Below are positions 40,786-54,800 of a DNA stretch of 64,000 nt, one piece after another (the first letter of the stretch is position 1; each line of letters opens with the position of its first letter). The DNA comes from Ochromonas danica (Eukaryota > Sar > Chrysophyceae > Chromulinales > Chromulinaceae), in NCBI GenBank assembly GCA_015146655.1, contig VKHL01000099.1:1-64000 (forward strand). The letters run 5' to 3'. Below the pieces are notes generated by a model, which was not told the origin of the DNA, did not search any database, and saw only the letters and a list, made by a program, of their open reading frames with translations. The position numbers were made by a program, and so were the translations under genes.

Positions 40786-41485
40786 TGGATTGCAATCCTC
40801 ACAGGAATATCACATTCCCATACCATACCCCGGATAACATACATTCCATACCATACCATAGGATTGGATTGCATGGGATTGGGCAATTGGAGGAAGCGCG
40901 AAGGGGGGCTGTTCCATGTGGAATCCATATGGAATTGTGAAAATGTAAGAAGACAACTGTTGTAAATAGCGAATGGGACTAAAAATAAAACTATTAATTC
41001 TCACCAAGCAGAGCTCAGGCCAATAGTACAATGATAGCAGTAAAGGAAAGAAACGACCAGCTTGGCCACTATGAACAACAACAATCCCACCACCTCGTCA
41101 CCACCTCCCCATGCATGCACAACAGATGCACAACAGATAGCACACCCTACCATACCATAGCCTACCATAGCATAGCACACCCTACCATACCATAGCCCAC
41201 ACCACCATAGCATACTATAGCATAGCACACCATAGCATACCCTACTACACTATGTCATACCATACATACTATAACACAGCATACTATAGTACAGCACCGT
41301 ACCATAGAACACCCTACCCTACTATAGCACAGCACATCACACTATGGCATAGCATACTATAGCATACCATGATGGTATACAACAAATACCCCACCACAGC
41401 ATAGCATACCCTAACTACCATACTATGGCATAGTATAGCATAGCATAGACTGACTCACACACACTCCTCGTATATGCAACTAGTA
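40786..41485. repeat. Degenerate CATAC/CATAGC satellite-like tract in intergenic spacer
   Basis: About 700 bp between the RING gene (5' side) and Rab2 (3' side). 40815-40870 has cattccatac units. 41130-41450 is dominated by catac, catagcac and ctaccata words of variable order, giving a degenerate pentamer-octamer repeat with no long exact unit. No open frame of substance is present. Confidence 0.85.
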
Positions 41486-42616
<1,131 letters not shown>

Positions 42617-45600
42617 TCAAGAAATACTCAAGCCAATGTCATTGGAAAGAGGGTTTTCAACAGATTCTGTGCTTGAATCAACAGAAGCTGAAGCTTTAAG
42701 ATCACTTTCCGATGTGACCTTCGCTGAAGTCCATCGACTCATGAGGCTTGCCAAGGAGAGAGAGGAGCGTGCCAAATTAATGCCTGGGATGCGACTCAGT
42801 AACTCAACATCGTACTTTTCTCTCGCCTCAGTGAAGAAGTAGTTCTCCGGTAATTGAAACCTGTCGAAAATTATCACAAGGAAAATTGCTATCACAATGG
42901 TGGAGATGGGGGCCCAGATTGAGGCTTCCCATCCCAGTTGATCGCCAGCCATGTCAAGGGTGGCCATCCCTACAAAGATTCCAGACCCTAAAGCCAGCAA
43001 GAAAAGACAACGTCGAGGGGCTAAGCCAACCTTTTTGCAAACGTCATTGAGCTGAATTGTATCTGGGTTGACCAGGGAAGAATGGGATAAATGGATTGTG
43101 GAAGGAGTTGCAGCTCGCATTAACCATCTGCCCATGAGCACTTCCCAAGTGAATGTCGCAATGCACACTAACACTGCCGCAACAACGCCAAGAGCAGGAT
43201 AAAATATACCAAAGGTTAGCTGGATCAAAATATGATGAACTGCCGAGGCCAAGATGAATGCTGGAAAAAGCAAGCGTTTGTATGGCCGAGAAGAGCTTTC
43301 TGATGATGTCCCTGAGCGCTGGATATCTCTTTCGGCACGAACGGTTTTCTGCAAATCGTTCAACGACAAGAAAGAAGAATCAGCGCTTTCTTTCTTCGTA
43401 GAGGGAGAATGCAACGAGGAGACATGTCCATTATCGTCATTGTGGTCTTTGGGATGCGAATGATCTCCTGCAGCGTCTCCCAATTCAGTCGTTGATTGAT
43501 CGCGATAATCAGAGTCGACATACAAGATAAGGGGATAAAAGATCTGAAGTGATTGCAAGTGTTTATTTTTCCTACCCCATATAATGAACATAGAGCCTAG
43601 AGGAACTGCAAAAGACAGGAAGATGTAGGAAATGAAGAAAATGGGCACATAGTTGGTAATCACCGTTGAGTAGCAATTATAGTTGTAGATAAATTGAGGA
43701 GTGTAAGAAGCTGTTGTATAGAATGTACTATAACCGCCAGTGCAATTCGTGGTGCCAAGCGCGTAGAACGCACAATAGGAAAACTCCTCGCTTTCCGTAG
43801 AACTGGACTGGACATTAAAAATATCAAAAAAGCACTGCGTGTCCACCGCCATGACGGCCAGTGCAGAAATGCAAATGCTATTAAGAAAAAGAACAGAACA
43901 CTTCAAGAACATTCTCGACATGGATGATAGTCCAGGAAGACGATTGATCATTGAGGGCACCAGTACAGCCGTCCACAAAACATCGATCGCACCCAAAGAA
44001 AGTTCCAACAACACCTTCACTGTGAAGATGCTATTGAAAGACACCAGTAGATACACTATACCTGCTTTGATAGACAAAACCACAAGGAGGTTGATGAAAA
44101 TAATTGAGAAAGAAATCCACAGGGACGAACTCTTCCATCGATTTAGCCAAGCCGTCATGCTATCCGAACCAGAAGAAACAGGGATGGACCGCACAATAGC
44201 AAACAGAGTCCAGCTAATCAAGATGCACCACAAGAGAATGACGGCAATGGCAGGATGTGCTCCAGAAAGAAAAACACCAGATAATTCCCAGCGGTACTGC
44301 AAAGTGTATGTTCGGTAGTAGACTTTTAGACCAGCATAAAGAGGCAGGCCTATTAAGATGGTCAAGGCCATCAGAGTCACCGATAATCTGGACAATGCAT
44401 GCATGGAAATTGAGAATTGGGCCAAGTTAGTCAATGCGGGGAAATGCTGTGCTTCTTCGACAATCTCCGACATCTTTGCTCGCCAAAGAAAGACTGTAAT
44501 GCAAAAGCACATCAATCTCTCTAGACTGTCTGACGATTGGTCATCCAAGTTGCCAAGCATCTCATACATCTCTTCGAATCGATTGTTCCATAGCACTGTG
44601 GCCATCATCACTACCTTACGATACACCGAAATGCCTTCCATTTTCATCCCAAGCTTTCGATGCTGTATTACATAAACACTATATATTGCCACGCTGAAGG
44701 CGATAGCCAGCATGGCCAGCATGACATACATACAATATAGGGAAATATCCACCAAATTAGACCCACAGACAAACGAATTTCTGTTTGGATCGTGAACAGG
44801 AGGCTGGTGATCGTTAGAACAAGAGAAAATATTCCCTTCGACTATGTCGATCTTGTAAGCCCTGGAAATCTCCAATGGAACTATTCCAGAGAGTCGATTA
44901 GTGTTGAGAGTAAGAGATACTGTATTAGGCTGATCGCCATTGTAGGAATAATGAAGGTCTCCAATATCCTCGATCAATCCTACAAACTTATTGTTTGCTA
45001 AATTTAGATTTGTGAGCAGAGTCCACTCTTGCAAGGTCGATGGGATGCTGCCTGACATGCTATTATATGATAAATCTAAGTCCGACAGATTCCCGTAGCG
45101 GTCTAGGTCAGGAATTTTGCCAGTGAGGCCATTGCCAGACAAGTGCAAAGTGGAGAGATTGGCCATGTTGGACCAAATACAATAAGGAATTCCGCTAGAC
45201 AACTTTTTGGAATAGGTAGGACCGCCGTCAATTGATGGCCAAATTGGCTTTGCGCACCAGGCATTAAGATCATCTAAAATCAAACTTTTCAGCTCCACGG
45301 CCTTGCAAAGTGCATCAGGAATTGAGCCCTCAAAGCAGTTGTGATAGGCAGTAAAATAGAGCAAGGAAGGGCCGAACATAGTTTGTGGAATATCTCCATC
45401 AAAAGGGTTCAATGCAATATTTACTATTTGCAAATTGGTTTGTGTGGTAACGTTGAAGGCTTGGTCAATAGGGCCAGATAAGATGTTGTCGTTGATCAAG
45501 ACAAGATTTAGCACGGGCAAAGTGGACAAGCTTGCTGGCAAGCTTCCAGAGAAGAAATTACTATAAATGGTGAGTTGTTGTAACTCCTTCCAACTTCCTA

Positions 45601-46678
45601 CATTATCTGGCAGAGTGCCCATGAGGAAATTAGTATCAAGAGAGAAAATAACCAATTTGGTCCATTGGTTGCAAGCCCATGGCAAGGGTCCCGTAAATGA
45701 GTTTTCAAATCCTAAAAGGTATTGAACGGCTGTCAACGATGTCATCAGTGATATATTTCCATAAAATTGATTTTGTTGGAGATAAAAATAGGCTAGTTTG
45801 TTCAGTCTTGTGAGACAGGATGGTAATGGCTCATGAAACAGGTTTCTGCTCAACGCGAGAATGAAGAGCGAAGGTAAGCACAAGTTATCAATAGAGCCAT
45901 AGAAGGAGTTGGAGCTCAGATAGAGAGAGCGTAGATTAACCAACCCAGTGGTATTGGGCACAGGACCAGTGAAATAATTAGAAGAGTATGAAATATAAAC
46001 CAACTTCGGCAAGGAGCCAAAAGATGGCAAGGAGCCTTCCAATTGATTTTTGTGGAATGAGATCTCAACCAACTGAGTGAGGTTTTGGTGTAGGCAGGCG
46101 GGGATTGTTCCCGATAATTCGTTGTAACGGATCTGCAATTGAGTCAGATTGCTCAGAGAGCAAAGTCCAGCAGGGATGTAGCCCTGGAGATTGTTGTAAT
46201 CTAGCACTAATTCTAATAGATTGGTGAGGTTCGCCATACCCGGGGGCAGGGAGCCCGTCAGATTGTAGGAAACTAACTCTAACTTCCTCACGAAGGAACC
46301 GGCGGATCCATTTTGACAAGTCACTCCCTGCCAGTCATCACACGGATTAACAACTTCAGTGGAGAAGTCCCACTTGTTCCCATAGGTGGACAAGGGATAG
46401 AGCCAAGTCCAGTTATAGCCATTGGTGGCGTAGTACAGATCTCGCAGGGCTGTGATCTCCTCGGAGGAAGGGGGCGGGAGAGCGGAGGAGCTCTTCAGCG
46501 CTAAGGACAGCGCCAAGGATTCTCTCCCTTCGAGGTCTCGAGCATTTGATTGTGTCCAGCACGCAGTCAGCAGCAGCCACGGCAGCAGCAGCAGCAGCAG
46601 CCAGCAGCCCGGGCGATCTTTCATGCCAATGAACTGAAAACTGAGAACACCAAGAACAGACAGCAGAACAGCGTCCAT
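42617..46678 (-). CDS. LRR receptor-like protein with multi-pass membrane C-terminal half, no kinase
   Basis: Single exon, 1,353 residues. A signal peptide lies near residues 20-45 (GCWLLLLLLPWLLLTACW). Plant-type LRRs follow: an N-terminal cap PCDDWQGVTC, then about 18-20 repeats of the NLTGSLPPGMANLTNL and LSGTIPACL type to about residue 630. About 10 hydrophobic segments come next, starting with ISLYCMYVMLAMLAIAFSVA, with a Cys-rich extracellular loop (YCAFYALGTTNCTGGY) late in the set. The tail is Ser-rich. No kinase, TIR or G-protein motif is seen. Similar LRR proteins with poorly known polytopic ends occur in stramenopile algae. The gene is visibly more AT-rich than its neighbours and has no introns over 4 kb. 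A surface recognition role is inferred. Confidence 0.85.
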   Translation of the reverse strand: MDAVLLSVLGVLSFQFIGMKDRPGCWLLLLLLPWLLLTACWTQSNARDLEGRESLALSLALKSSSALPPPSSEEITALRDLYYATNGYNWTWLYPLSTYGNKWDFSTEVVNPCDDWQGVTCQNGSAGSFVRKLELVSYNLTGSLPPGMANLTNLLELVLDYNNLQGYIPAGLCSLSNLTQLQIRYNELSGTIPACLHQNLTQLVEISFHKNQLEGSLPSFGSLPKLVYISYSSNYFTGPVPNTTGLVNLRSLYLSSNSFYGSIDNLCLPSLFILALSRNLFHEPLPSCLTRLNKLAYFYLQQNQFYGNISLMTSLTAVQYLLGFENSFTGPLPWACNQWTKLVIFSLDTNFLMGTLPDNVGSWKELQQLTIYSNFFSGSLPASLSTLPVLNLVLINDNILSGPIDQAFNVTTQTNLQIVNIALNPFDGDIPQTMFGPSLLYFTAYHNCFEGSIPDALCKAVELKSLILDDLNAWCAKPIWPSIDGGPTYSKKLSSGIPYCIWSNMANLSTLHLSGNGLTGKIPDLDRYGNLSDLDLSYNSMSGSIPSTLQEWTLLTNLNLANNKFVGLIEDIGDLHYSYNGDQPNTVSLTLNTNRLSGIVPLEISRAYKIDIVEGNIFSCSNDHQPPVHDPNRNSFVCGSNLVDISLYCMYVMLAMLAIAFSVAIYSVYVIQHRKLGMKMEGISVYRKVVMMATVLWNNRFEEMYEMLGNLDDQSSDSLERLMCFCITVFLWRAKMSEIVEEAQHFPALTNLAQFSISMHALSRLSVTLMALTILIGLPLYAGLKVYYRTYTLQYRWELSGVFLSGAHPAIAVILLWCILISWTLFAIVRSIPVSSGSDSMTAWLNRWKSSSLWISFSIIFINLLVVLSIKAGIVYLLVSFNSIFTVKVLLELSLGAIDVLWTAVLVPSMINRLPGLSSMSRMFLKCSVLFLNSICISALAVMAVDTQCFFDIFNVQSSSTESEEFSYCAFYALGTTNCTGGYSTFYTTASYTPQFIYNYNCYSTVITNYVPIFFISYIFLSFAVPLGSMFIIWGRKNKHLQSLQIFYPLILYVDSDYRDQSTTELGDAAGDHSHPKDHNDDNGHVSSLHSPSTKKESADSSFLSLNDLQKTVRAERDIQRSGTSSESSSRPYKRLLFPAFILASAVHHILIQLTFGIFYPALGVVAAVLVCIATFTWEVLMGRWLMRAATPSTIHLSHSSLVNPDTIQLNDVCKKVGLAPRRCLFLLALGSGIFVGMATLDMAGDQLGWEASIWAPISTIVIAIFLVIIFDRFQLPENYFFTEAREKYDVELLSRIPGINLARSSLSLASLMSRWTSAKVTSESDLKASASVDSSTESVENPLSNDIGLSIS

Positions 46679-46940
46679 CAGTCAGCAGCAGGCGGTTTAT
46701 CCAAAAAACGTGTTCATGGGAAGACTTCTGCTGGGGAGTTACGGCAGAAGGCAACAGTTGTGGACTATACTGCTGTAGATATGGACAAACTTGTGTGTAA
46801 AGCAAGAAAACTAACTGTCTAGTATGCACTTGTCAGTCTTCACCGTCTCTCTCGTTAGTGCTTAACATATCAACCAATCAACCTGCTGCTGGGATCCTCA
46901 TAAAAGAAACTACTACCACTGCACTGCATCATCATCACTA

Positions 46941-48561
46941 TCAAACACCATGAACAGTCACGGTGCCGTCTTGAGAAGAAACGAACAGAGATTGGCCGAA
47001 GGCTCCCCAAGCCACGCCATGCAGAGGGGAGGGAGCGGTTACCCCGTAGGCTTCACTCCATTCCTTCACGATCTGCACAGACAGCCTGCCCAATCCTGAC
47101 TCGCTCTCTTTGCCCACCACAGCCAAGTAAGAGCCCGAATGATCGAAACGCACGGCATTTGCTTCAGACATTCCCACTGAGAAGCACATGCAAGAGACAT
47201 ATATTAGCATTAGCAGATCAACGAGTGGAGACGATCAGCGCAATCTCTCATCACTCACCTTGCAACGTCTTTGTGGATTTGAGCTTGCGCAGATCCCAAA
47301 TCTTGACAACTCCATCGCGTGCAGTGGTGGCCGCGAGATAACCATTCTCAGAGAAGTCCACCCCAGTTAAGGCCCCAGTGTGCTCCTCAAGCTTCGCCAC
47401 GCACTGCTGCTCACGGATGTCCCAGATGCCCAAGCGACCTGACCGAGAGCCCAAACCCAAAACAAGTCCATCGGGGTGCAGGCGGGCTGCAGAGAATGCC
47501 GTGCCCTCCTCCTCAACGCTGCGGAGGCAAAGTCCACGCGAAAGATCAAAAATGCGCCAGTATGAGTCCTCGCTAACGGAGATGGCTAGTGGCAGGGAGG
47601 AGTGTGCAGTCAGTCCAGTCACACCTCCTAGGTGGTGGCGGTAACGGAAAGTTGCCACCGCCTGCTCCTGTTGATCTATCTTCCAAGCCGTTAACGTTCT
47701 ATCTAACCCTGCTGTAATAAAAGCAGGAGAGGAGGATTGGCCTTCAGGCAGAAAGACTGCCGAGGTGATGGCGGCCTCGTGGGCCTTCGGGGCGGTCAGC
47801 ACGACTGCACGGCGAGCGCTGCTCAGGACCTGCACGCCTCCCGCATCGTCTCCCACCAACACCAATCCCTCTTGGTCGTCAGGGGATAAGGCGGAGGCGA
47901 AGTTGGTGTCCAAGGTGGTGAAGGCGGAGGGTGGAGAGGATCGGAAGACTTCCAGGCGGTGCTGCTCTCGCATCTTGGCCACTGCCTCCTTCCGCACTAC
48001 ATGCTCAGAGACCTTGCGGTGCTTTCGAGCAGAGGACAGATTCTTACAGACGGCATTGAGCTCATCCAGGAGGTCGTTGCTGATGCCCGCCTCTGCAGGC
48101 ACAGCTGCAGGAGCCGCGGCCTCCACCTCCATCGCCCCCTCCGCGGAGGCCTGAGGCGGCTGGGCCTGCACAGTACGCAACAACTCAAATGCCTCATCGC
48201 GCTCGCGAACTAGCCGAGCGACAACACGGCAGGCGGCATCGTGTTGGTAGAGCGCCTGCGCCAGTTCCTTGCGAGTGAGGTCCAGCTGCTGCCGCAGGGA
48301 GAACACCTCCAGAGTGAGGTCGTCCCACTCCTTCTGAAGGATTGATATGATTCCAGGGGTGCCGCTGGCCAGTCCCTTGGATTTGATTTGATTGGGTGTG
48401 CGGATGGCCAGGAGGGAGTCTTGGGACAGCGTCTCGCCCGTCACGGGGCACTTGTTGGACTCTGCGATGGCCCTCTCAATCAAAGAGCGTTCATAGACAA
48501 GCCGAGTGGTAGTAGAGACCACAGGATCCTTGGGAACCTCGCCAGAAATTGCGCATATCAT
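46941..48561 (-). CDS. PRPF19: Pre-mRNA-processing factor 19 (Prp19), U-box E3 ligase
   Basis: Two exons, 48561-47259 and 47176-46941, with an 82-bp GT-AG intron; 512 residues. Prp19 is the E3 core of the NineTeen complex needed for spliceosome activation. The U-box occupies residues 1-65, starting MICAISGEVPKDPVVS and reaching NKCPVTGETLS. The Prp19 coiled-coil tetramer region follows (WDDLTLEVFSLRQQLDLTRK). The C-terminal half is a WD40 propeller with units such as FITAGLDRTLTAWKI, GLGSRSGRLGIWDI and TARDGVVKIWDL. Start at 48561 gives the canonical MI(C/S)AISGE N-terminus. Confidence 0.96.
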
Positions 48562-48896
48562 GGTTGACCTTTTCAATCGTTCCCCTGGCTTCACCTCCAG
48601 ACCTTTCGAAACAAAAAACGGGTTTGTCACGATCGGGAAGAGCGCGTTCCTGTTCCATGGAATCCAAGTCATTCCAACGCTCACCCCCACCAATAATCAC
48701 AGAATTCTGCTGATTGGATTTTTGGGACAAGAAAAACAGTTTTTCAAAGGCTGAAAATCCACTCGTCGCATTCAAGTGAAAAGGTCCAAGCAATGGGAAT
48801 TGATGGAAAGAAATAGCTCCTCTCTGTTCTTTCTTCATTCAAACCATCATTTTTCCCATCCCATCCCTTGGATTATTTTTAGAGATTTAAATAGTA
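48562..48896. promoter_or_regulatory. Divergent promoter region of Prp19 and the CHAT/NB-ARC gene
   Basis: 335 bp between a minus-strand and a plus-strand gene, so both promoters lie here. No repeated motif or RNA gene is recognised. Confidence 0.4.
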
Positions 48897-51800
48897 ATGA
48901 GCAGCTATTCGAATATTTTCGAGGAGGAGATGGTGCGGCTGGCGGAGGAAATGTCTCTGCAAGACGCGGCGGGCCTCAGCTTCTATGGCCTCGGCGGTGG
49001 AGAGGCTGGCAAGAACCGACTGCAAGCCTCTGAAGAAATTGTTCAAGAGTACTTGGAGCTGAAGGAGAGCTTTCCATTGGGCAGCGAAGAGGAGCTGAGC
49101 GATGGGCCCATTTCCGACAACCAGCTGCGGGCGCTCTTCAGCGGAGAGAATGGCTTGGACAGTGGCAGCGACCGCCTGTCCATCTCCTACTCCAGAGCCA
49201 CCTCGAGAGATCATTACCGACCATCTCTGAGTCAGAGTCAAGCGCAGTCTCGGCTGTCTCTGCGGGAAGAAGACGTCCGGCACACCATCCAGACCATCCA
49301 CCGCAACCTGCTCTGGTACCGCAACCACATCGTAGACAAGATCGAGGAGACCAACGAGGTAAGCCAATAGTGGGAAGAAGACTCTATTCTGGGCGATCCC
49401 TGACTGACTGTGTGTGTGTGGTTGGTTGTACAGGAGCAAAACCTCGCGACCTTGTTAGCGCTGAACGACAAGGTGTCCGCCATGCTGGCCAAGACAGAGA
49501 CACTGATAGAACAAGACACCGTATTCGATAACACATCCTTTCTCGGTGAGCATCCTTCTTCGCCAGATCACGAGCAATTGGGCAGGACTTCCATTCCTGC
49601 CTATTCCAACGCGATCGTCGACAACGCGATCTACACTCTGCGACGAGGAGGAGATCGGCAAGCGATCCTGCAGGCTGTGGAAGACTTAATCAAGTTAGGC
49701 GATTTTACTGGCACAGTCTCTCTATCAGCAGTCAAGCAAATGACTTCCGCGGGGACATTGCAAGTGCTGCTGACAACTCTCTCGCGAGCAGGAGACTGGC
49801 CGGAAGTGGAATTACTGCTTTGCAAGGTTATATCAATTCTAGTGACCCATGAGGACGATTGGACTCTTCTGAAGCATAGTGCGACTGACATACTGACTGC
49901 TTTGTATGCCTTGGAGATGAAGAATCAGTCTCGCACAGCAGCCCCACAGCCTACTGGTCCAGTCCAAAGCGGCGCTCTGTCGCTTGACTTTCTTCCGCAA
50001 ATTGACGAGTCGACTCATTCGGCAGAACCTCCTGAACCAGTGGATGATATTCGCGCGCTGATAGCGGCTGTGGTTGTCAAGTTGTCCAGCGTCTTGTCCT
50101 CTGACTGGTCCATGCAGAAGTTTCCGTTTGGAGATGATACGCTGCTTGGTGCCAGTGGGGGTGGAATGCCAAGCTACGAGCAGAAAGGTCGCTTCCGAGC
50201 ACAATCCAAAGCCAATAAGGTGACAAGCTTGGAGACTGCTTTGACGGCCTCTGCGGATGCTAACAGCACGTTGAATGCCTTGATCAACATTGTTTCAACC
50301 ATCGTCGAAGCCTCTCTTGTCAACACACGCGTCACCTCTCATGATAGCGGGGCACAAGAGAGTTTCTTCAACCCCACAAGGCAATCGACGATCTCCACGA
50401 TGGCATCTCCTCTTTGCAGACCAACTACAGTCGATGGTAACAGTCGAGATGCCGTGATGTCCAGTCTTGAAGGTCCGTTGAAAGATCTTCAGCAGAAAAC
50501 TTCCTTCGCCAGCATGGTGATGGACACGGAGGCCTTCCTGTTGAAGTACTTCAATCTGAGTTTGGAAGATTTCGTCGCGGGACGTATTGAGAAAGCTCGC
50601 AATCCTGTAGATCGCGCGGCTGTTCTTTGTTCCTCTGCGCTGGCCACTTTGGCTGAAGTCGTGCAGTGCAGGCCTGGCCTAGTGGCTCGAGGAGTGCTTG
50701 GCATGATCAAAGCTTGGCTAGAGGTTGGCTGTGTGGTCTTCGAGAACATTCGCTCCCTCCTTCTCTACGACCTCAGACCAGAGCAAGACAACGTGATATT
50801 CCAAGCCTCTTTCATGACGCTCTTCACCCCCACCTTCGACCTTCTGTCAAACATTTGTGCTGCCTTTGTTTCGATAACGGGAGGAACGGACGGCCGCTTT
50901 CGGTCAATTCCCTGCTCTATCTCCACTCAATTGGGAGGAGGAAGAGACTATATTGTGGGATGGATCGATGCGCAGATTCTAGCTGAAGGCCTCCCTGATG
51001 TCTTGGTGCGTCTCATTCTCTCGGGACACGAGCCCTTCCTCAGAATAGAAGACCTCAAGCAAAGCACTCACAGCGTGCTTCCTGCCATTATTGGCATGTA
51101 CACTTCCCAAATCCTCTTTCAGTTATGTTCTCGCACGCAAAATCGCCATCGACTGCAAGGCAACGCCATTCCCTTCGCTTGCTGTATGATCTTCGAGGCA
51201 ACTGCTGGCCAAGTGAAGCACAGCGTGACGCAAGAATGCGAGGAGGACTCAGTCGCCTTGTCCTCAGTGTCCATCTTCCGAGTCATATTCGAGTACGGAG
51301 GGATTGCCTTGAGCCCTCGCGTCGTCTTGAGCGAAGAACTGCAAGCAGAGGAAACGTTCCTCACCACTTCCTTCGCCATGAAACCTCCCTCTCTAAAGCC
51401 CGCCAACAATCCAAACTCACGATGGGAAAAGGCTATTTCCCCTGTCAGCACATGTTTCGCAGTAATAGCTGCCATCACAGCCTCCTGCTTGGATACAATC
51501 ACTTTCTACCTTGTTGATGAAACTACGAAGAGCAACTCGTTATTCAAGTCCAACAGCCTCAACAGTTCTCCTTTCTCCATCCCCAACATGTCCCTCGTCA
51601 ACCTCATGAGCAGTCCGCGCGTCGTGGAGGCAATCTCCATGGCTACCTCTTTTTTGCCCAAAGGTCTGGGACGTCTTTCGTGTGCGCGCCTAATCTATTC
51701 GTTGACAGAGAATCCTTCCTCTCTCAAAGCTCTGTATGAAGGGTCCGTGATGGACGTCCTCGTGTGGATTAGCTCAGAGAGCGAAGAGGCGCAAAGAAGT

Positions 51801-54800
51801 GCATCGGTCTCCACCAAGGAGGCTGCTATTCCTGCGAATATTGATGGAGGAGTGGGGGAGAGAGAGGATGGATTGAGCATCATCTCTGTCTTGTTTCCCT
51901 CGAGGAAGTTGGGACTGGAGCGGGGGGTTAGTAACCATAGCACCGTGAGTGGCATGACATCTTCCGTGCGATCGCGGTCGCATTCAGAGCATCGCCTTGC
52001 ACATCCTCAACTCTCTCCCTCTCAAGGCATGGATGATAGCTATACTCGCTACCTGCAGGGAGTGGAGGAAGAGACAAAGGAGGAGGAGTGGGAGAAACAA
52101 GAAGAGCAGAACATGGCCACTGAGGAGACTCTCACTGTTTGCTATGCTCTGGCTAACCTTTGTGAGGCAGGTTCGCAGTATGCATTGAGAATGGCTGACA
52201 ATGGCCTCTTCACCATTATGACTCGAATCGTTACGAGCGAGAACGTGGAGACCAAACACCAAGCCTTGCGCTGCATGTATGCGATGTGTCAGGCCATGGC
52301 TTGGTGCACTAATAACACGTTCTTGACTGCCGAAGAAAGAAGGCAGCCAGCTAAGAAGGAGGATATTTCCTCAGCCTATGAAGTGCTCATTGCGAACATC
52401 AAATGCATGTCAGTACCTGCACAGCGGGTCGCCATCGCCACGCTGTCTCAGTTAGCTTTGATCTCCAGTGAAATCAAGGATAGGATCGTTGAAGAATGCT
52501 TGCGCACCTTGGTGAGCATGCTGGTCGACCGACGCAATGACCGCGATGTACGCAATGCCTGCGAAGAGGTTCTCAAGAGCCTCGGCTTCACTTCCGGCAC
52601 AAAAGATCTCGAGACTTGCGGCTTTGACTTCGAAATTCTCAAGGATTGGTATACCATCCAACGCTCACTAAAACCACAAGAAGAAGCCTTGGAGCAGCTG
52701 CGTGATTGGATCAGTCGGCTCTTCCTTGTCGAAGAATACGATAATAATGACATGGAACTGCAGAGAAGCAACCACCTCCATCGTCATAACCTCAGTCTCT
52801 TGCAGAACGGTTATGCGAATAAAGACAACAGCGAGTCTGAAGTTTATCATTTGATTGACGAGGCGGCAGCTATTCTTCACACAGAAATCGTGCACAGCGA
52901 TCGCCCTGGCTACCTCCGCGAGAATACTGGCGGTGCAGCGCAATCCAGCTCTTCGGGTCTGTCGCTGTCTTTGCCTCAGCTTCAGCGTCACTTCACGGAT
53001 GGTCTGCTCAAGTTTCTTCCATTTTGTTCGCCGAAGGCTCTTTTTCAAGACCTCAGTCAGCACAGCGATGTGGATGGAAAAGGATCGGTCAGTATGCGAT
53101 CAAGCAGCAAGGACTTCCAGAGCATGAGTCTCTCAATGCATCGCGCGCCCGCTGCCTCTTCTTCTTCCTATCGTGCATGGGATGGGTATCGTTGGATTGA
53201 TCGACCGCCCATCGGTGTGACTTATTTGCTGGATCTCTTCTACACCTCCAAGATGCACCAGTGGCTGCTCACTGATCTCACTTCACTCGGTGTTTGCTTT
53301 CCTGTGGGCTTCGGAGCTGCTTCGGGGATGATTGATCGAGATTGTGAAGATGAGCTACGCTTGTCCTTCATCATTCCTCATCCTCATCCTATCTATGCGG
53401 TGTTGCTACCCACGCGCAGTTATCAGACGTTTGCTCGCGTAGGCCGCATGCTCCAGCGTCTGTTTGACACTTGCGCTGCTCCTTCGCCCCCTTCGAGTGC
53501 TCCCCACAATTCAGGCTCGCAGTCGCGACAGCTTTGGGCGCTCTGCTTCAACGAGTCGGATTTCCATGGAGACTTCCACACAACTTTATTGACTACTTTA
53601 CAGCGTTGTCCGCAGATTTGTAGTCTGTCCTTCTCTTCTTCGAGATGCATGGAGGAAGATGCTTTGCTTGGGCATTTAGTTGGCCAGCTGCCCTCGAATA
53701 TTCGTTTCGTCTCTTTCAAGAGTACTCTTTCAAAGGAAAGCGTACAAGCACTGTGCATAATGCTTCGCAACCACAATGAAGCGTTCATGCCTCCCGTGGA
53801 CTTCGAGGGAGAACTACCGCGAAGTGCGAGCAAGTCTGTCAAAGCTTCTCCTTCCACTTCTTACAGAGACAACAGCGGAAAGAATATGAACAAGGGATTA
53901 TTGGGGCTAGCATTAACACACATGACCTTCGAAGGCTCGGAACTGGAACATATAATCAGTCTACTGCAACCGCCGCCGCTTCCCAGGCCTCCATCCTTCG
54001 CCTTCGTCAAAGCTGGAGGTACACCTGCTTCTGAGAAGCTGAAAGCTGACCCTTCCTCCACTCCCAACAGCAGACCAACCAGCGAGAAGTCTGTTTTCGT
54101 TGGTGGCTCTTATTTTACCAGTCCTCGCTCATCTTTTACTGCCACGCCGGTTGCCGCGCCGCAGCCCATGTCAGCTTCGCCAGCTGGCCATCGGGAGAGT
54201 GTGCGCGGCCTGCGCTATCTTGATCTCAGCCATAATCGCCTGTCAGACACGCAATGCGCCATTATTTTACTTGCTGCTATTTCTGGTCCCCTGGAAGGTC
54301 TGGAGCTGGGAGGGAATTGGATTTATCGAGGGACCAACTTCATCAACGCCATGGACTCCTTCTCAGCTGAAAAGTTTGCTGTCAAACCCAACAGATTGCG
54401 TTACCTTGGACTCTCGCAGAACAATCTCACCCACAGAGCGCTCTCCTCTATCTTGCACAAGCTATTCTCGAACACTTCGTTGACTTCATTGGACTTATCA
54501 GCAAATGGCATTGAAAGCAATGTCTCAAATAATGAACTCCTTCGTTGCTTTATGAAGCGCAATCAAGGCCTTCGCGTGCTCGACTTGAGCTATAACAAGC
54601 TGTCTGCTGAGAGTTTCAAAGAAATCGAGCTGGGATTGCTGGAGAATCACACGCTTTTGCTGATGCCATTGGCTGGTAACGGTTCAGACTTTTCCAAAAC
54701 AATCGAATTGATCCAAACGAAGTTGCGAAATAATCGTTTGTTCTATAAAGCGCGTAGTAGCGAAGGCTTTGTTCGCGAAGACAACTCGGTCTATCACACG

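Noticed and set aside
41093-41450. CRISPR-like or array structure in the CATAC tract
   Set aside because: Units vary in length and order with no spacer pattern; it is a degenerate simple repeat in eukaryotic DNA.
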